Shown in pieces: positions 33,421 to 41,456 of a stretch of 49,142 bases of DNA (within the stretch, counting starts at the first letter, position 1; each line of letters begins with the position of its first letter). This DNA is from an uncultured Opitutales bacterium (lineage in GTDB: Bacteria; Verrucomicrobiota; Verrucomicrobiia; Opitutales; Intestinicryptomonadaceae), in NCBI GenBank assembly GCA_900548275.1, contig URJY01000012.1, positions 1 through 49,142 on the forward strand, in the 5' to 3' direction. The position numbers were made by a program, and so were the translations under genes. The notes under the pieces were generated by a model, which was given only the letters and a program-made list of their open reading frames with translations, was not told the DNA's origin and did not search any database.

Positions 33421-34395
33421 ATAAGAAGAAGAACATTTGCAACCGCAATCGCAACCGCCGCCGCGGGCGCATTCTCGCAACTACTTTCCGCGCAACCCGC
33501 AAAGCCGACGGGTTCGAACAAGGTAGACTTCACGTTTTCGCAGACCGACTCGACGATAAAACTGTTTGTCGGCGGCGCGCAAAAGACGAAAATCGCGTTC
33601 ATTTCCGACACGCACTTTTCGTATTCCAACGGGCTCGAAGAGCCGTACCTCGACTACGCCTATCGAATGCACAGCGCGTTTGCCGCGAAGCCGAAAGTTG
33701 AGGCGTTGACGTTCGCGCTCAAATCGGCGGAACGCGCGGGGTGTTCGCTTGCGGTACTCGGCGGCGACATCATCAATTTTCCGTCGCAGTACAATGTCGA
33801 AAAGCTCGCCGAATGTATGGCGGCTTTGAAAGTTCCGTGCGCATACATTGCGGGCAATCACGACTGGCACTTCGAGGGCAGCGGCGTAGACATTCCCCAG
33901 CCCGAACTGCGCAGGAGGTGGATTGAAAAGCTCGCCCCGCTCTACGGCGGCGAAAATCCCGACGGCTACACGCGCGTTGTAAACGGAATAAAATTCATAC
34001 TCGTGGACGACTCCGCAAACGAGATTTCGCCGTGGCAGCTCGACTTCCTCAAGCGCGAACTTTCCGACGGCAAGCCCGCGGTTTTGTGCATGCACATTCC
34101 GCTTTATGTGGAGGGGCGCAATCTCGGCTACTCGTGCGGAAGTCCGAATTTCTGCACCGCAACCGACAGGTCGTACAGGGTCGAACGACGCCACAAACGC
34201 CCCGAGCGCGAAACGCCCGAGACTTTCGAATTTAGGGACGCAGCCCTGAGCGCGCCGAATCTTCTTGGCGTCCTTGCGGGGCACACGCACAAGCGCTCAA
34301 CCGATTTCATCGACGGAAAATTCCAAGCCGTAAGCGCGCGTTTTTTGCCCGACTACGACTATTTGACGCTCGACATATCGCCCAAGACAATGTAG
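33421..34395 (+). CDS. Secreted calcineurin-like metallophosphoesterase, no standard start codon
   Basis: 324 aa if translation begins at the ATA codon at 33421; the first ATG is 33667, which would remove the signal peptide and first metal motif. The in-frame protein opens with RRRTFATAIATAAAGAFS then LLSAQP, a signal peptide with a twin-arginine-like RRTF. All five phosphoesterase blocks are present: ISDTHFS (just before 33667), GGDIIN, AGNHDWHFEG, MHIPLY and AGHTHKRS. The upstream in-frame stop is the TGA at 33391, and no ATG, GTG or TTG lies between it and the signal peptide. So it starts at a rare codon (ATA), or the ATG was lost or miscalled. Substrate unknown; it precedes a secreted GH5. 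Confidence 0.75.
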   Translation: MRRRTFATAIATAAAGAFSQLLSAQPAKPTGSNKVDFTFSQTDSTIKLFVGGAQKTKIAFISDTHFSYSNGLEEPYLDYAYRMHSAFAAKPKVEALTFALKSAERAGCSLAVLGGDIINFPSQYNVEKLAECMAALKVPCAYIAGNHDWHFEGSGVDIPQPELRRRWIEKLAPLYGGENPDGYTRVVNGIKFILVDDSANEISPWQLDFLKRELSDGKPAVLCMHIPLYVEGRNLGYSCGSPNFCTATDRSYRVERRHKRPERETPETFEFRDAALSAPNLLGVLAGHTHKRSTDFIDGKFQAVSARFLPDYDYLTLDISPKTM

Positions 34396-34410
34396 CTTTT
34401 CCGCCAGATT

Positions 34411-34425
34411 CCCGCACGTTGCGGG
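34411..34425 (+). other. Small hairpin between phosphoesterase and GH5
   Basis: CCCGCA-cgt-TGCGGG (34411-34425) in the 63-base gap; no T run follows. Probably an mRNA structure rather than a terminator. Confidence 0.4.
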
Positions 34426-34445
34426 GATGTCAGAACCGCCGAAAA

Positions 34446-34452
34446 GGGAGGA
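34446..34452 (+). promoter_or_regulatory. Strong Shine-Dalgarno of the GH5 gene
   Basis: GGGAGGA six bases before the ATG at 34459. Unusually strong for this window, where most starts lack one. It fixes the GH5 start. Confidence 0.8.
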
Positions 34453-34458
34453 CTTTCC

Positions 34459-36033
34459 ATGCTGAAAAAATTTGCCGCCGCGGCAATGTCCGCGCTTGTT
34501 TTGTGTACGACCGCGCTTGCGCAAACTTTCGACATCGACATATCGCCGAAGTCGTTTGCGGGCTTTGTGAAATGCAAAAACGCATCGCTTGTAAAATACA
34601 AAGGCGAATACGCGATAAAGGTGTCGGCGGACGACTTCGCGGGGTTCTCCGACACGCTCGTAAACATTCCCGTCGACCTCTCGAAAACGGCGGGCAAACA
34701 CGTTTCGATTTCATTCGAAATGGTCTCGGAAGACGGCATTGAAAGCAAGTCGGGCAACACGCTTTCGGGCGGATCGCGGACGTTCTTCAAATACGTCAAA
34801 GACGGACAGCCCGTCTACTCTTCGTCGCAGTCGATGTCGGGCAAATTCGACGCGAAAGGCGGAATGATTTTGAGTATGCTGCCGAACGACGTTCTGTCGG
34901 GCAATCTGCTGCTTGGGCTTTACAACGCAAAGGGCACGATTTATTTCAAAAACATAAAGCTCATAGCCTCGAAAAACTCGTCGTATTGGGTTCCGAATCT
35001 TCCGCCCGACTTCAAGTGCAAATATACAAGCCGACTCTCGAAGTGCCCGCCCATGCGCGGGGCGATGGTCGGCACAAAGTTCAAGCCAGCCGATCTCGAG
35101 GAATTCCGCAGGTGGAACGGCAACCTCGTCCGCGTCTCGATGGGCAACGCGCCAGCCGACAACAGATTCGGCTTCGGAGACAAAGAGGAGGCAATGATAA
35201 ACGCGCCCGACTATTTCGAAAAATACGACAAGTGGCTCGACGGAAAAATCGCGCAGTGGAAGCTGTTTCTCGACAAGTCGCAGCAGCTCGGAATAAAGGT
35301 CGTGGTGGGAATGCACAGCACTCCGGGGTTCAGATACCGCAACAAGGATATGCGCATTTTCTTCGAAAAAAAGTACGCCGACAAATTCGTCGAATCTTGG
35401 AGGAAAATCGCGCGCGAGCTCAACGGACATCCCACAATCTGGTGCTACGACCTCTGCAACGAGCCGATACAATCGTGCCCCACGCAAGCCGAAGACTACC
35501 TCAAGCTGCAATACCGCGCCGCGCGCGCAGTGCGCACGGTGGACCCGCACACGCCGATTTCCGTCGAAGCCGTCGCGTGGGACAGCCCATACGGCTTCAA
35601 ATTTCTCGCGCCGCTGCCGCTCGACGACATCATATACCAAGTACATTTCTACTACCCGGGGCACCTGACACATCAGGGGGTCGGCGGGGAAACGTCAAAA
35701 CCCGTCGCCTATCCCGACCCGAAGCGTCCGCTCGGAAGGGAGCAGCTGGAAAAGACGCTCGAGCACGTCGTCCGATTCCAGAAAAAATGGGGGGCGCGGA
35801 TTTACGTCGGCGAATTTTCGTGCGTGCGTTGGGCGCAGGGGCGCGAACTCTATATTAAAGACTGCATCGACATTTTCGAGTCGCTCGGTTGGGACTGGAC
35901 GTACCACGCTTTCCGCGAATGGCACGGTTGGAGCGTCGAACACGGTTCGGACAAAGCCGACCAAAGGCGGTCGGACACGGACACGCCCGCGAAGAAAGTG
36001 CTGCTCGAGGCGTTCTCGAAGAACAGGTTCTGA
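34459..36033 (+). CDS. Secreted glycoside hydrolase family 5-like endoglucanase
   Basis: 524 aa with a Sec signal peptide (1-21, ending ALAQ). Residues about 25-170 form a beta-sandwich resembling a carbohydrate-binding module. The (beta/alpha)8 catalytic domain follows: the acid/base is E335 in CYDLCNEPIQ and the nucleophile E452 in YVGEFSCVRW; HSTPG and VHFYYPGH are further clan A signs. Likely a beta-glucanase or mannanase; exact specificity is not readable. It shares a bidirectional terminator with the GH78 gene facing it. Confidence 0.85.
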   Translation: MLKKFAAAAMSALVLCTTALAQTFDIDISPKSFAGFVKCKNASLVKYKGEYAIKVSADDFAGFSDTLVNIPVDLSKTAGKHVSISFEMVSEDGIESKSGNTLSGGSRTFFKYVKDGQPVYSSSQSMSGKFDAKGGMILSMLPNDVLSGNLLLGLYNAKGTIYFKNIKLIASKNSSYWVPNLPPDFKCKYTSRLSKCPPMRGAMVGTKFKPADLEEFRRWNGNLVRVSMGNAPADNRFGFGDKEEAMINAPDYFEKYDKWLDGKIAQWKLFLDKSQQLGIKVVVGMHSTPGFRYRNKDMRIFFEKKYADKFVESWRKIARELNGHPTIWCYDLCNEPIQSCPTQAEDYLKLQYRAARAVRTVDPHTPISVEAVAWDSPYGFKFLAPLPLDDIIYQVHFYYPGHLTHQGVGGETSKPVAYPDPKRPLGREQLEKTLEHVVRFQKKWGARIYVGEFSCVRWAQGRELYIKDCIDIFESLGWDWTYHAFREWHGWSVEHGSDKADQRRSDTDTPAKKVLLEAFSKNRF

Positions 36034-36050
36034 ACGCCCGCGCAAGACGG

Positions 36051-36094
36051 AAAAAGCCGAGCCCGACGCAATCCGCAACAGGCTCGGCTTTTTT
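36051..36094 (+). terminator. Bidirectional terminator between GH5 and GH78
   Basis: AAAAAGCCGAGCC (36051-36063) pairs with GGCTCGGCTTTTT (36081-36093), 17-base loop. T runs leave on both strands, serving GH5 (stop 36033) and GH78 (stop 36108). Confidence 0.88.
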
Positions 36095-36107
36095 GTCGGC
36101 GCGTTTT

Positions 36108-38852
36108 TTAAAGCGCAAATTCCAGCGTGTAGTCGCCGCTCGGCAGAACGGTCTGCGGGCGTCCGTCGGGCGAAGCTTCGAGCTTTGCGGGCTTGCCGTT
36201 TACGCGGATTGAATCGGTCTTTTTCGTGTCGAAAACAACCCTGCCGTCGGAATTCGACGGAACGGTTATGCTCCACTTCACCGCGCCGTTTTCGAGCCTC
36301 CACGCCGAGCGCGCACGCCCGTACGGAGTGTCGTGCCAGACGGAAGCCGACGTAATGCGCCTGTCGAATTTCGGCGCGAAGAGCACGCGCGAGTAGCCCG
36401 CGGCATCGTACCACAAACCGCCCACGTTGGCGTAAATCCACTGCCCTATCGCCCCGTAGGCGTAGTGGTTGAACGAGTTCATATTTACGTCGCCGAAGCC
36501 CTTTTCGTGCGAAAAGCTGTTCCAACGCTCCCACATCGTCGTCGCCCCCTGCGTGATTGGGTATAGCCACGACGGATACGTTCTGTTAAGCAGCAGCCGA
36601 ACCGCCAAATCGTGCGAACCCGTTTTCGTGAGAACGGGGTTCAGGTGCGGCGTGCCCACAAAGCCCGTGTTGAGGTGGAACTTGTCCTTTGCGATGCGCC
36701 CGATAAGTTTTGCGTGCGCCTTTTCGGCAAGCCCGCGCGGCAGAATGTCGAACGCAAGCGGAAGCAGATACGCAGTTTGCGAGTCGCTTTCGACCGTGCC
36801 GTCCGCGCCGACAAAGCGTTTGACGAACGCCTTTTTGACGTTCTCGGAAAGCTCGGCGTATTTTTTTGCGTCGCCCTTTTTGCCGAGGATTTCGGCGATT
36901 TTCGAAACGACTTCCGCGCCGTGCGCAAAATACGCCGTGCCGATGAGCGAGTTTGACGCGTCGCCCTTAATCGATTTGCCGTTCGGCTGAAGCCAGTCGC
37001 CGAAGCCCTTGTTTTCGCGGATAAATTCGGGCGAAGATTTCGTCTGGTAGTCGAGCCACTTGACCATCGCAGCGTACGAATTTTCGAGAATGTTGCGGTT
37101 GCCGTACGCCATATAAACGTCCCACGGAATGAGAATTGCCGCGTCGCCCCAGACGGGCGCGCCGTTTGCCGCGTTCAAAATGTCGGGCGCGATGAAGCCG
37201 AAAATTCCGTTGTCGCGCTGCGTGTCGATTACGTCGACAAGCCACTTCGAGTAGAACGCGTCGGTGTCCATATTGAACGTTGCCGTAGGAGAGAAAACGA
37301 CGGCGTCGCCCGTCCATCCGAGCCGCTCGTCGCGCTGAGGGCAGTCGGTCGGCACCGAGAAGAAATTCGACTTCTGCCCCCAGATTATGCACGACTGCAA
37401 CTTGTCGAGCATTTCGTCGGAACACTCGAAGCCGCCCGTGCGGGCGATGTCGGAATGCAGCACGACACCGCGCACGTCTTCGGGTTTCGGCTGGTAGTCG
37501 AGCCCCGAAATTTCGACGTATCTGAAACCGTGGAACGTGAAGCTCGGCGACCAGCGCAATCTGCCGCCGCGCCCCACGATTTGGTCGCGCGACGCCGCCG
37601 AACGGTAGTTTTCGGTATACATCGTGCCGTCTTTCCGAAGCATTTCGGCATAGCGCAAAGTGATTTTGCGCCCCTCGGGAATGCGCAGATTTGCGTCAAC
37701 CCAACCGACCATATTCTGCCCCATATCGAAGATGTATGTTTTGTCGGCGATTTTAACCGCGCTCTTGGGCGTAATCGTTTCGATTATGCGAATCGGCGCA
37801 CACCTGCGCGGCTCGACCTTCGCCTTTACCCCCTCGACGGCGACGGCGGGCAGCCACTTCGAGTCGTCGAAGCCCGCGGCGTTCCAACCGTCGGCTTCAA
37901 GACGGGCGTCGTAGATTTCGCCCATATAGATGTCGGAATACTGTATCGCGCCGTACGACCAACGCCACGAAGTGTCGGTCGAAATTTTCTCGCGCATACC
38001 GTCGACATACTCCACTTCGAGACACATTTGGATTGCGGGCACGTCGCCGTAAACGCCCCTGTGCCGCCAGCCTATCATACCCGCATACCACCCGTTGCCG
38101 AGCGTCGCGGCGACGACGTTTTCGCCGTCGGAAAGCATTCGGCTTACGTCGTACGAGTTCGCCTGCACGCGCTTGCCGTAGTCGGTCCACCCTGTTCCCC
38201 AGAAGTCGTCGCCGACCTTTTCGCCGTTGATGTACGCCTGAAATACGCCGAGGCTCGCAACATAAAGACGCGCCTTTTTGACCTTCTTCGAAAGCGCAAA
38301 CGGCTTGCGGAAATACAGCGGCTTCACCTCGCGCTTGGGCTTGGCAAGCGAGTTTTTCCGCGAAATTTTAAGCACGTAGTTTTTTGTCTCGGGAAAACCG
38401 CCGCAGATAAACGACGCGCCCGAAACGAAATCTTTGTCGAAATTTCCGTATTCGAAAAAATTCGCGTCCGACCACTCCGACTCCGCGCCCGAGTTGTCCC
38501 AATACTTAACGCGCCAGTAAAGCCGCTCGCCCGAAACTGGCTTGCATTTGGGCGAGTACGGAATTTTCACCGACTGCCCGCTTTCGACTTTCCCCGAATC
38601 CCAAACCGCTATTCTGCCCAAATCGACATCCGACAGCCCGAAGTGCTCGGCGTCAGAAACAACCTGTATGCGGTACGCGCTCTGGCGCACGTTTTCGCCC
38701 TGCGGAAGCATCCACGAGAACGACATATTTTCGAGATTGTATCCGAGCGGATTTTCGAAACCCTCCGCAACGCGCAAATTGAAAGGCTTGCCGACCGCCG
38801 CAAATACGGACGCAGCGACGAGGACAAAACTCAGCATCAAAAATTTTTTCAT
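36108..38852 (-). CDS. Secreted alpha-L-rhamnosidase, GH78
   Basis: 914 aa from the ATG at 38852, signal peptide 1-18 (MKKFLMLSFVLVAASVFA). Domain order matches GH78: N-terminal beta-sandwich and Bac_rhamnosid_N (about 20-330, with WTDYGKRVQANSYDVS and GNGWYAG), a concanavalin-like domain, the (alpha/alpha)6 barrel (about 455-800) and a C-terminal beta domain. The catalytic region QRDERLGWTGDAVVF supplies the acid, and TTMWERWNSF the second carboxylate. It removes terminal alpha-L-rhamnose from pectin, glycosides or surface glycans. With GH5 it points to plant polysaccharide use. Confidence 0.92.
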   Translation of the reverse strand: MKKFLMLSFVLVAASVFAAVGKPFNLRVAEGFENPLGYNLENMSFSWMLPQGENVRQSAYRIQVVSDAEHFGLSDVDLGRIAVWDSGKVESGQSVKIPYSPKCKPVSGERLYWRVKYWDNSGAESEWSDANFFEYGNFDKDFVSGASFICGGFPETKNYVLKISRKNSLAKPKREVKPLYFRKPFALSKKVKKARLYVASLGVFQAYINGEKVGDDFWGTGWTDYGKRVQANSYDVSRMLSDGENVVAATLGNGWYAGMIGWRHRGVYGDVPAIQMCLEVEYVDGMREKISTDTSWRWSYGAIQYSDIYMGEIYDARLEADGWNAAGFDDSKWLPAVAVEGVKAKVEPRRCAPIRIIETITPKSAVKIADKTYIFDMGQNMVGWVDANLRIPEGRKITLRYAEMLRKDGTMYTENYRSAASRDQIVGRGGRLRWSPSFTFHGFRYVEISGLDYQPKPEDVRGVVLHSDIARTGGFECSDEMLDKLQSCIIWGQKSNFFSVPTDCPQRDERLGWTGDAVVFSPTATFNMDTDAFYSKWLVDVIDTQRDNGIFGFIAPDILNAANGAPVWGDAAILIPWDVYMAYGNRNILENSYAAMVKWLDYQTKSSPEFIRENKGFGDWLQPNGKSIKGDASNSLIGTAYFAHGAEVVSKIAEILGKKGDAKKYAELSENVKKAFVKRFVGADGTVESDSQTAYLLPLAFDILPRGLAEKAHAKLIGRIAKDKFHLNTGFVGTPHLNPVLTKTGSHDLAVRLLLNRTYPSWLYPITQGATTMWERWNSFSHEKGFGDVNMNSFNHYAYGAIGQWIYANVGGLWYDAAGYSRVLFAPKFDRRITSASVWHDTPYGRARSAWRLENGAVKWSITVPSNSDGRVVFDTKKTDSIRVNGKPAKLEASPDGRPQTVLPSGDYTLEFAL

Positions 38853-38963
38853 ACGAAACAACGTAAACACAAAACGGCTACAGGCAACCCAATTCGGAAT
38901 TTCGGCGGGAATTTTTTTGTTGATAAACGAAAGCGCGGGGCTTGAATTCGACGGTTCGAAACA

Positions 38964-39848
38964 ATGGACATTCTACTTGCATTCCCGCTTGTCGCCGCCG
39001 CGCTCTACAGTCTCAGCGTGATACTCGTAAAGCTCGCGACGGACGGCGACAGACTCTCGCCGAATTCGATTCTCGTATTTATGAACGTATCGATGTGGCT
39101 GTTTTTTCTTCCGTCGCTCTTCACGGACGGCGGGATAAAAGACATTTCGCTCGTCTGGCAGCCGATTGTAGTCGGGATATTTTTTGCGATGGGCAATTTC
39201 GCCACTTTTCTTTGCGCCCACAAGGGCGAAGTCAGCCTTATGACCCCGATAATGGGCGTGAAAATCCTGTTCGTTTTGCTGCTTTCGAAAGTGTTGCTCG
39301 GAATGGAACTGCCCGCCACAATGGTGTCGGCTGGAATAATCTGCTGCGCTGCGGTCTTCATTATGGGATATTCGAAAAGCGCGGCGTCGGGCAAAAAGGA
39401 ACTGACTACATTTGCACTCGCAATGTGGGCGTGCTCATCCTACGCGGCGTGCGACGTGCTCATACAAAAATTTTCGCCGAATTTCTCGGCAACGTCAATG
39501 CTCTGCCTGAGCAACTTCGTGCTCGTATTTTCGTGCGCACCCTACTTCGGAACTTTTGCGCGCGACATCAAACGGGCGTCGAAACGCACACTGACACTCG
39601 GCTTTTTCGCCTCGACTCTGATGATAATAGAAGCCCTGTTTATGTTTATGGCATTAACCCACGGCGTGAGCGCGCCGCTTTGCAACATTCTCTACAATAC
39701 GCGCGGAATAATGTCGGTGGCATTCGTCTACGCAATAGGCAGACACGTCTGCGGACTCGAAACCCTAACGCAAGGCTCGGCAATAAGGCGGACAATAGGC
39801 TCGCTAATGATTCTTGGCGCAGTGGCACTGGCGGTCTTCGGCCGATAA
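38964..39848 (+). CDS. DMT/EamA-superfamily permease
   Basis: 294 aa with ten hydrophobic helices in two EamA-like halves (about 3-135 and 148-292). It opens MDILLAFPLVAAALYSLSVI. The family exports or imports small metabolites (amino acids, nucleotide sugars); nothing here fixes the substrate. Divergent from GH78 across 111 bases, which may share a control region for sugar-related expression; that is inference only. Confidence 0.8.
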   Translation: MDILLAFPLVAAALYSLSVILVKLATDGDRLSPNSILVFMNVSMWLFFLPSLFTDGGIKDISLVWQPIVVGIFFAMGNFATFLCAHKGEVSLMTPIMGVKILFVLLLSKVLLGMELPATMVSAGIICCAAVFIMGYSKSAASGKKELTTFALAMWACSSYAACDVLIQKFSPNFSATSMLCLSNFVLVFSCAPYFGTFARDIKRASKRTLTLGFFASTLMIIEALFMFMALTHGVSAPLCNILYNTRGIMSVAFVYAIGRHVCGLETLTQGSAIRRTIGSLMILGAVALAVFGR

Positions 39849-40108
39849 AACCCGTGCGCAAAGAAAAATCCCATTTGTTGCTTCCGTCCTATTTTAACGG
39901 GGTCTGGGGTGTAGCATAGATTGGAACGGGAAAAAGAACGAGTCCGTCCTTACTGGGGCCCGCTTATGCGCACGTCCGATTTAACATCAACGCTGCGGTG
40001 TTGCCAATTTCGATGTGTTAGAATGCAAAAGTTTCCAAAGTTTTCGTTAATTCAAAAGTACACAATGTAGTTTTGAAAGGAATCGGCACGTTTGATATAT
40101 TCCGCCGA
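39849..40108. other. Intergenic region, no gene seen
   Basis: 260 bases between the permease and the protease-like gene. Lower GC towards the right. I see no tRNA, no clean terminator after the permease and no transposon end. An in-frame TTG at 40073 could extend the next gene by 12 residues. It marks the left edge of the accessory block. Confidence 0.5.
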
Positions 40109-41455
40109 ATGGAAACCAGAATAAAAACACAATACGGAACGGTACACTACGACAGGACCACGAACTTCAGCCTGCAGGAGGGCGCGTTCCTCAGCAATGC
40201 AATCAGGGAGGCGTTTGAAATTTTGAACGTGTCCATTTACAGGCTGAAAAAAGGCGACATCGAAAACGGCACAATAAATGCAATTTTCAAAAACGGCGGC
40301 GACATTGCCGCCATATTGTCTTCAATCGCAAAAAATTTTAAAGACGGCGGAATCAAATGTCGGCGCGACAAGTCGTATTCGGACGAAAACGGCGGCGGCG
40401 ATTCGTCGGTACTGGCGTCCGTATCGGACGACGGCGAAATCAGAATTTTCGACAGTTTCTTCGACAGAAAAGCGGTTAAAGACAATCGGGCGGGCGTTAT
40501 CATACACGAAGTTGCGCATCTCGTCGGCTTGAAAGACGAGGAAAATTTCAATTCCGATTCCGACGAAATTACAAGTGCCGAGTCCGTAAAGAATTTCTGT
40601 CTGTGCGTTGTCGGAATTCTTTCGCCCGACGAAATCATCCGAGAACCCGAACAACCGTCGAATTCGGACGAGCCGACATACAGAACGAATCCGAATCGGA
40701 AGGGAAACGGACAATTCGACTTCGGACCCGACAGCGGAAAACGCGGTCAATCGGCGGACTCCGAAGCGGGGAAATCCGCCGATAAAAATCGGATGGCGAA
40801 AGACGGCAACGACATCGTAAAGCCGATAAAAGACGCCCAAAGCCTGTCGGCTCAAAACGGCATTGCTTTCGAAGCGGAAAACATTACCACCGCATTTTCC
40901 GACAAAGACCTATCCGAAGAGAAACTTGTATTCAAACACGGCGGGTTCGGAAACAGTGAAATCAAAGACGGTCCTGATCCCGAAGACGAAATAAAAGATC
41001 CTGACAAAAAGTACGCGTGGGGAGCAATCGAAGCGAAGCTGAACGGATTAAGGAAAAACACAAAATACACCGTCGTTCAGGAGCACGAGTTTAGGAGCAC
41101 ATATATGGACGACGACGCGCCCGAAACGAAAAGAATCGCGGTAGCCCACGAAATAACGTCGAACGCCGACGGGGAAGCCCGTTTAAAGCGTGTAGGCGTC
41201 GTACATATGCCACTCAAACACAAGGACGGCAGGTATTTAGGGAAAGTGGAAATAGACATCGACCTAAAGCTCGTCGAAGGCTCTATTGACCGGCACTTCA
41301 AGAAAGTCGAAAAATTGGACGGCTATACAAATTCGGTGGAGTACATCATTCGGCACGCCACCCTAAACGACGGCGGAAAAGTCGACACGGGACTTGCTGG
41401 GAAATTGGCGGGCAAGCCCCTATTTTCGGGGAGGTTCGCAAAAAGGATACTCTGA
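40109..41455 (+). CDS. Unknown protein with aspzincin (M35)-like zinc-protease domain
   Basis: 448 aa from the ATG at 40109 (TTG at 40073 possible). No signal peptide or membrane helix. Residues about 5-185 resemble an M35/aspzincin domain: zinc site IIHEVAHLVGLKDEENF (HExxH near residue 136-140, then GLKD like the GTxxD that supplies the third ligand), followed by SAESVKNF, similar to the NADSYxxF block of Lys-specific endopeptidases. The loop between HExxH and GLKD is shorter than usual, so the match is by eye. Residues about 195-255 are a charged, disordered linker (Asn/Asp/Ser/Lys-rich). The C-terminal half (about 270-448) is an unrecognised beta-rich domain. No secretion genes adjoin. 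It could be an intracellular protease or a toxin-like effector. Confidence 0.6.
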   Translation: METRIKTQYGTVHYDRTTNFSLQEGAFLSNAIREAFEILNVSIYRLKKGDIENGTINAIFKNGGDIAAILSSIAKNFKDGGIKCRRDKSYSDENGGGDSSVLASVSDDGEIRIFDSFFDRKAVKDNRAGVIIHEVAHLVGLKDEENFNSDSDEITSAESVKNFCLCVVGILSPDEIIREPEQPSNSDEPTYRTNPNRKGNGQFDFGPDSGKRGQSADSEAGKSADKNRMAKDGNDIVKPIKDAQSLSAQNGIAFEAENITTAFSDKDLSEEKLVFKHGGFGNSEIKDGPDPEDEIKDPDKKYAWGAIEAKLNGLRKNTKYTVVQEHEFRSTYMDDDAPETKRIAVAHEITSNADGEARLKRVGVVHMPLKHKDGRYLGKVEIDIDLKLVEGSIDRHFKKVEKLDGYTNSVEYIIRHATLNDGGKVDTGLAGKLAGKPLFSGRFAKRIL

Positions 41456-41456
41456 G

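Noticed and set aside
33421..33667. Choosing the first ATG (33667) as the start of the phosphoesterase
   Set aside because: That would delete the signal peptide and the DxH metal motif, both clearly encoded upstream in the same frame.
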